Shown here: piece after piece, positions 62,506 to 64,000 of the stretch
Layout: the number at the start of each line of letters is the position of its first letter
Numbering within the stretch: the first letter of the stretch is position 1
Origin: Candidatus Butyricimonas faecavium
GTDB lineage: Bacteria > Bacteroidota > Bacteroidia > Bacteroidales > Marinifilaceae
NCBI GenBank assembly: GCA_944321125.1
Contig: CALUKD010000013.1
Location: 31,129 to 95,128 of the forward strand
Length of the DNA: 64,000 bases
Direction of reading: 5' to 3'
Made by a program: the position numbers and the translations under genes
The notes under the pieces: model-generated
The model's database searches: none
The model's input: the letters and a program-made list of their open reading frames with translations, nothing else
Told to the model about the DNA's origin: nothing

Positions 62506-62577
62506 AGGTCGGTAGCAGATTTGAACTGCTGTACACGGTTTTGCAGACCGCTGCCTAACCGCTCTTGCGTGCTGATT
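62506..62577 (-). tRNA. tRNA-Cys (GCA), 5' acceptor strand replaced
   Basis: On the minus strand, the anticodon arm (GCGGT-CTGCAAA-ACCGT, anticodon GCA at + 62542-62544) and the T arm (AGCAG-TTCAAAT-CTGCT) are perfect. The 3' acceptor strand ACCGACC plus T discriminator follow, with no encoded CCA. The D region (GCAAGAGCGGTTAGGC) pairs poorly. The 7 nt where the 5' acceptor strand should be (expected GGTCGGT) read AATCAGC and cannot pair, and the usual T8 is absent. The 3' 60 nt are therefore a real tRNA-Cys, while the 5' end has been exchanged, most likely by integration of the element whose integrase lies 105 bp away. Confidence 0.65.
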
Positions 62578-62681
62578 TATAGATATTTAATCTGTGTGTA
62601 AGTTTGATGGTCAAGGTTTTGGCTATGATAAATAGCTTTTAGAGGTGCATTTGTTCGTGATGAAGTTAAAGGTAATTCATC

Positions 62682-63929
62682 ATGGAAAGTAATGTTTTTA
62701 CAATTGGATTGTATTGTCGTCGTTCTAGGTTGAATACGAAAGGAGAGGCATCTTTGTATTTGACGTTGAACCAAGGAGATCAAAGGAAAATGATCTCTTT
62801 AGGATTGAAATTGAAGATTGTTTATTGGGATGAGGGTAATAAGGAAGTTCTTCAAGGTTGCCCTAATAAAGGTTATTATGATCTTATAATAGATGCAAAA
62901 AAACAAGAGATTAATAAAAAGATCATGGCTGCCAATCTGGAAGGGAAAGTTTTATCTCTTGATGATTTTGTAGAGCAGCAACAGAAAAAGGAAGAAGAGA
63001 AAAAGGAGTATGTGAAACGATACTTTGAAAAGTATATTGTGGAATTAGAAATGAGTGATCGCATAAAGAATGCGAGGTATTATCGGTGTTGTATGAATTG
63101 TCTTATGGATTTTACCAATGGAATAGATGTAGAGTTTAAGAGTATAGATGGAGTATTTTTGAATGATTATGCTACATGGATGCAGGTAAAGAAGAAGTTA
63201 CATAAGAATACAATCGGAAATAGGTTGAGGGGCTTGAAAGCTATATTTAATAGGGCGATTTCAGATAAAGTCATTTCAGAGAATATAACTCCTTTTAAAG
63301 AGTTTAAAGTATCAAAGTATAGGGAAGAAACAACTAAAAGAGCTATTTCTAAGCAGGATATTGAGAGGGTTATAAATTTGGATTTAAAGAGTATTTCTGA
63401 TGAGAAAACTTTCCCGTTCTATGATTTTGCGAGGGATATATTTATTTTCAGTTATTTAGGGTGTGGGATTAATATAGTTGATATTGCGTTTTTAAAGTAT
63501 GCTAATATCATTGATAATGATAGATTGCAATTTAGGAGGAGTAAGACCAAAAAGATTATTTCATTTCGTCTGCATCCAATAGCAAAAGAAATAATAGAGA
63601 AATACAGGAAAAAGAAGCATAAGCAAACAGATTATGTATTTCCTATTTTTAATGATGAGATACAAAAGACAATGAAAGAGAAATATTATAAGTTGGATTA
63701 CCAAACAAGGTATGTAAATAAGTATTTGCGAAAAATTGGGAAACATTTGAATATATCTTTAAAATTGACCTCGTATGTTGCCAGACATTCATTTGCTACG
63801 GTATTAAAACGTTCTGGCGTAAACACTTCTATTATATCCGAAGCAATGGGGCATAGTTCTGAAAAGGTAACACAAGTATATCTGGATAGTTTCGAGAATG
63901 ACCAGATTGATGAAGCTATGAGTAATTGA
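62682..63929 (+). CDS. Tyrosine recombinase / site-specific integrase
   Basis: 415 aa with Bacteroidota phage/ICE integrase layout: N-terminal arm-binding domain (FTIGLYCRRSRLNTKGEASLYLTLNQGDQRKMISLGLKL), SAM-like core-binding domain (about 105-205) and C-terminal catalytic domain. Catalytic residues seen are R368 with H369 (VARHSFAT), H391 in MGHSSEKVT and the nucleophile Y400 (VYLDSF). The first arginine position (usually TRG or LRG before INFVD) is Cys 261 (LGCGINIVD). The gene points away from the tRNA and probably marks the left end of an element extending beyond the window. Confidence 0.92.
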   Translation: MESNVFTIGLYCRRSRLNTKGEASLYLTLNQGDQRKMISLGLKLKIVYWDEGNKEVLQGCPNKGYYDLIIDAKKQEINKKIMAANLEGKVLSLDDFVEQQQKKEEEKKEYVKRYFEKYIVELEMSDRIKNARYYRCCMNCLMDFTNGIDVEFKSIDGVFLNDYATWMQVKKKLHKNTIGNRLRGLKAIFNRAISDKVISENITPFKEFKVSKYREETTKRAISKQDIERVINLDLKSISDEKTFPFYDFARDIFIFSYLGCGINIVDIAFLKYANIIDNDRLQFRRSKTKKIISFRLHPIAKEIIEKYRKKKHKQTDYVFPIFNDEIQKTMKEKYYKLDYQTRYVNKYLRKIGKHLNISLKLTSYVARHSFATVLKRSGVNTSIISEAMGHSSEKVTQVYLDSFENDQIDEAMSN

Positions 63930-63939
63930 ATTAGTCAAG

Positions 63940-63998
63940 ACTTAATCTGACAGTTGCGCATAAAAAAGAATAATTTTGTAACAGAAAACAGATTAAGT
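63940..63998. repeat. Inverted repeat downstream of integrase
   Basis: Perfect 10-bp inverted repeat ACTTAATCTG (63940-63949) / CAGATTAAGT (63989-63998), 39 nt apart, at the right edge of the window. It could be an arm-type binding site, a long-loop terminator or the end of a mobile element; the window stops too early to decide. Confidence 0.4.
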
Positions 63999-64000
63999 TA

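Overview
This 64 kb window is from a Bacteroidota chromosome, probably Bacteroidales and perhaps a Butyricimonas/Odoribacter-like lineage (inference from gene content; no 16S is present). Supporting evidence is two ECF sigma/FecR/SusC/SusD loci, a Bacteroidota-style V-type ATPase operon with a DUF2764 subunit, TAnnTTTG -7 promoter boxes, DUF6266, DUF4843 and PKD-like lipoproteins, and a Bacteroidota-type tyrosine recombinase.

Region 1 (1-10.4 kb) is a compact, rightward metabolic cluster of the sort found in capsule/exopolysaccharide loci: CitE/HpcH-like lyase (cut by the window edge), aldo/keto reductase, MmgE/PrpD protein, phosphonopyruvate decarboxylase-like ThDP enzyme, metallo-beta-lactamase-fold hydrolase, class I fumarase-type beta and alpha subunits, ATP-grasp ligase, a DegT aminotransferase and a second, decayed DegT aminotransferase. 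It may make an unusual small acid or amino-acid-like precursor; the product cannot be named. At about 10,494 the cluster ends in a sharp breakpoint: the first 30 or so codons of an unknown gene run straight into a 5'-truncated CpsB/YwqE-type tyrosine phosphatase.

Region 2 (11.2-14.8 kb) holds a frameshifted RteC-like gene and a phage-lysis-like group: DUF6266, 3TM holin, N-acetylmuramoyl-L-alanine amidase, a second DUF6266 and a small membrane protein.

Region 3 (15.0-23.0 kb) is the V-type ATPase operon E-DUF2764-A-B-[four-helix-bundle protein]-D-I-K, closed by a terminator. The K subunit carries the residues known to bind Na+ in NtpK. A 23S-IVS-type four-helix-bundle gene sits between B and D, bracketed by AT-rich intergenic repeats that recur elsewhere in the window.

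Region 4 (23.1-28.5 kb) has an AraC regulator divergent from an exported alkylsulfatase-like hydrolase, two L,D-transpeptidase-fold proteins of different families and a rhomboid protease.

Region 5 (28.6-36.8 kb) is a sigma/FecR/SusC/SusD/TlpA locus. It is followed by a decayed SNF2 helicase tail, a helically phased 11-bp repeat, an LpxL-like acyltransferase, and the convergent GGGtGRT and NifU-like genes (36.8-40.3 kb).

Region 6 (40.7-60.5 kb), visibly more A+T-rich, is a second sigma/FecR/SusC/SusD locus with DUF4843 and PKD-like lipoproteins, four S9 family peptidases and a small lipoprotein. It looks like a peptide-acquisition island. The first two peptidase genes share a 246-bp tract with only 3 mismatches, a sign of recent gene conversion.

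Region 7 (60.7-64 kb) has a LysO-type exporter split in two genes, DoxX, a tiny membrane protein, and a tRNA-Cys whose 5' acceptor strand is replaced, next to an outward-facing tyrosine integrase. This is probably the left end of an integrated element that continues past the window.
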